Shown here piece by piece: positions 63,201 to 64,000 of a DNA stretch of 64,000 bases. The notes beneath the pieces are model-generated. The model was given only the letters and a program-made list of their open reading frames with translations, had not been told where the DNA came from and made no database searches. How positions within the stretch are numbered: position 1 is the stretch's first letter; each line of letters begins with the position of its first letter. Source of the DNA: Orthonyx spaldingii (lineage: Eukaryota > Chordata > Aves > Passeriformes > Orthonychidae); the NCBI GenBank assembly GCA_013397795.1, contig VZTJ01003578.1, positions 1-64,000 of the forward strand, read 5' to 3'. The position numbers were made by a program, and so were the translations under genes.

Positions 63201-64000
63201 GTTGGCATGGAGAACAGGGTACAGCAGTCCCTGGGCAATGGGAACATGAGGATCTGGAAACCAGTAGCTATAGAAGATGTAGGACTGAGGGTGGGGAAAG
63301 AGCAGAAGAGAGAGAAAAGTTTGTGGCTGTAGATCGGTGGGAGAACACAAAGCTCAGTCTACAGAGAAGGGATTTGAGCAGCATGGGAAGTGCAGGCATC
63401 AGAGATGTGGGGTGGTGAGTAGCAATGCTCAGGGGCAAACAATGAACTGGGAACACCCAGTGTCTCCCCATTCTTCCCTTCCATGTGTGCATCAGACCTT
63501 GGAAGCTCTGTCCCTCTGGAAAATAGTAAAATGAGAATAGCCTCACTAGTCTGTTGCTGCAGGTAGTTTTCACAGCTCTGCTTCCCTGGAGCTTCTCTAG
63601 GACTGCCAGATTCACAGCCCATCCAACAAGCTGGGGTTGGTGCGCAGGTGGAGGGGTCTAGGTTCAATGCAGATATGTGGGTTTGAGCTGGAAATACAAG
63701 ACAAGATGAAGCAATATTCTTGTTCTCCCTAGGACAACAGTGGGTGATTTGGAGCAATGAAAGAGAAAAGAAGAATTACAGGAACTGGAGCAGCAGAAAG
63801 TACAGAGAAAAAAGGAAGGAGAGTATCAGCTGTTTGCTTCCCTGTATCTCCTTACTTCATAAACTCTGTATCCATTACTCAAGAGGAATTTAAATTATTC
63901 GTGTCTCTACAATCTCTGTAGTTCCTGAGTATCCTTTATTTTTGTAAGTCTTTTGTGGGACAGAGGAGCATCATGAAACCATGTTTTATGAATGTAGGAC
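60241..64000. other. Upstream intergenic region, nothing recognised
   Basis: The sequence returns to ordinary composition upstream of the CpG island. Short open frames on both strands look like chance, and no exon of CREBL2 (the remembered divergent neighbour in human) is visible. I see no clear mobile element beyond the CR1 remnant ending near 60,240. Confidence 0.6.

Noticed and set aside
60241..64000. Possible CREBL2 first exon
   Set aside because: CREBL2 is the expected divergent neighbour, but no bZIP-type sequence or its remembered N-terminus is visible on either strand, so it probably lies beyond the window.

Overview
This window is vertebrate nuclear DNA, most likely from a bird and plausibly a songbird. 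It has long AT-rich introns, a low density of interspersed repeats, and several 3'-end fragments of CR1 LINEs of the avian type. It holds the 5' two thirds of one protein-coding gene on the minus strand: DUSP16 (MKP-7), a dual-specificity MAP-kinase phosphatase. Recognition rests on reading the spliced exons and comparing them with remembered vertebrate DUSP16 protein; no search was run.

From high to low coordinates (the direction of transcription), the layout is as follows. Positions 60,241-64,000 are upstream intergenic sequence with nothing recognisable. Positions 57,940-60,050 are a CpG island, interrupted by a 137-base N gap and one single N, and are the likely promoter and non-coding exon 1. 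Positions 24,686-58,588 are a very long first intron with CR1 fragments and microsatellites. Five coding exons follow, at 24,331-24,561 (ATG at 24,561), 23,034-23,172, 10,336-10,499, 3,737-3,896 and 2,930-3,053. All have canonical GT/AG boundaries and compatible phases (0, 1, 0, 1, 2). Together they encode about 272 residues: the rhodanese/CH2 domain with the kinase-interaction motif, the linker, and most of the phosphatase domain including the HCxxxxxR signature. The rest of the phosphatase domain and the long C-terminal tail lie beyond the left edge.

I found no second gene. CREBL2 is the remembered divergent neighbour of DUSP16 in human, and no exon of it is visible up to 64,000. Open frames elsewhere are short, mostly lack ATG starts and resemble no family I know.

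The most interesting observation is a 30-bp tandem duplication of the splice donor of the second coding exon (22,981-23,040). It creates two good donors exactly 30 nt apart. Use of the distal one would insert ten residues in frame, with no stop, into the rhodanese domain. Other points worth checking are a direct repeat flanking the 10.4-kb exon, an inverted CR1 pair in intron 1, an upstream ORF ahead of the start codon, a palindromic CCAAT/CRE-like cluster in the CpG island, and two places where the assembly itself looks unreliable. I see no sign of a novel multi-gene system.
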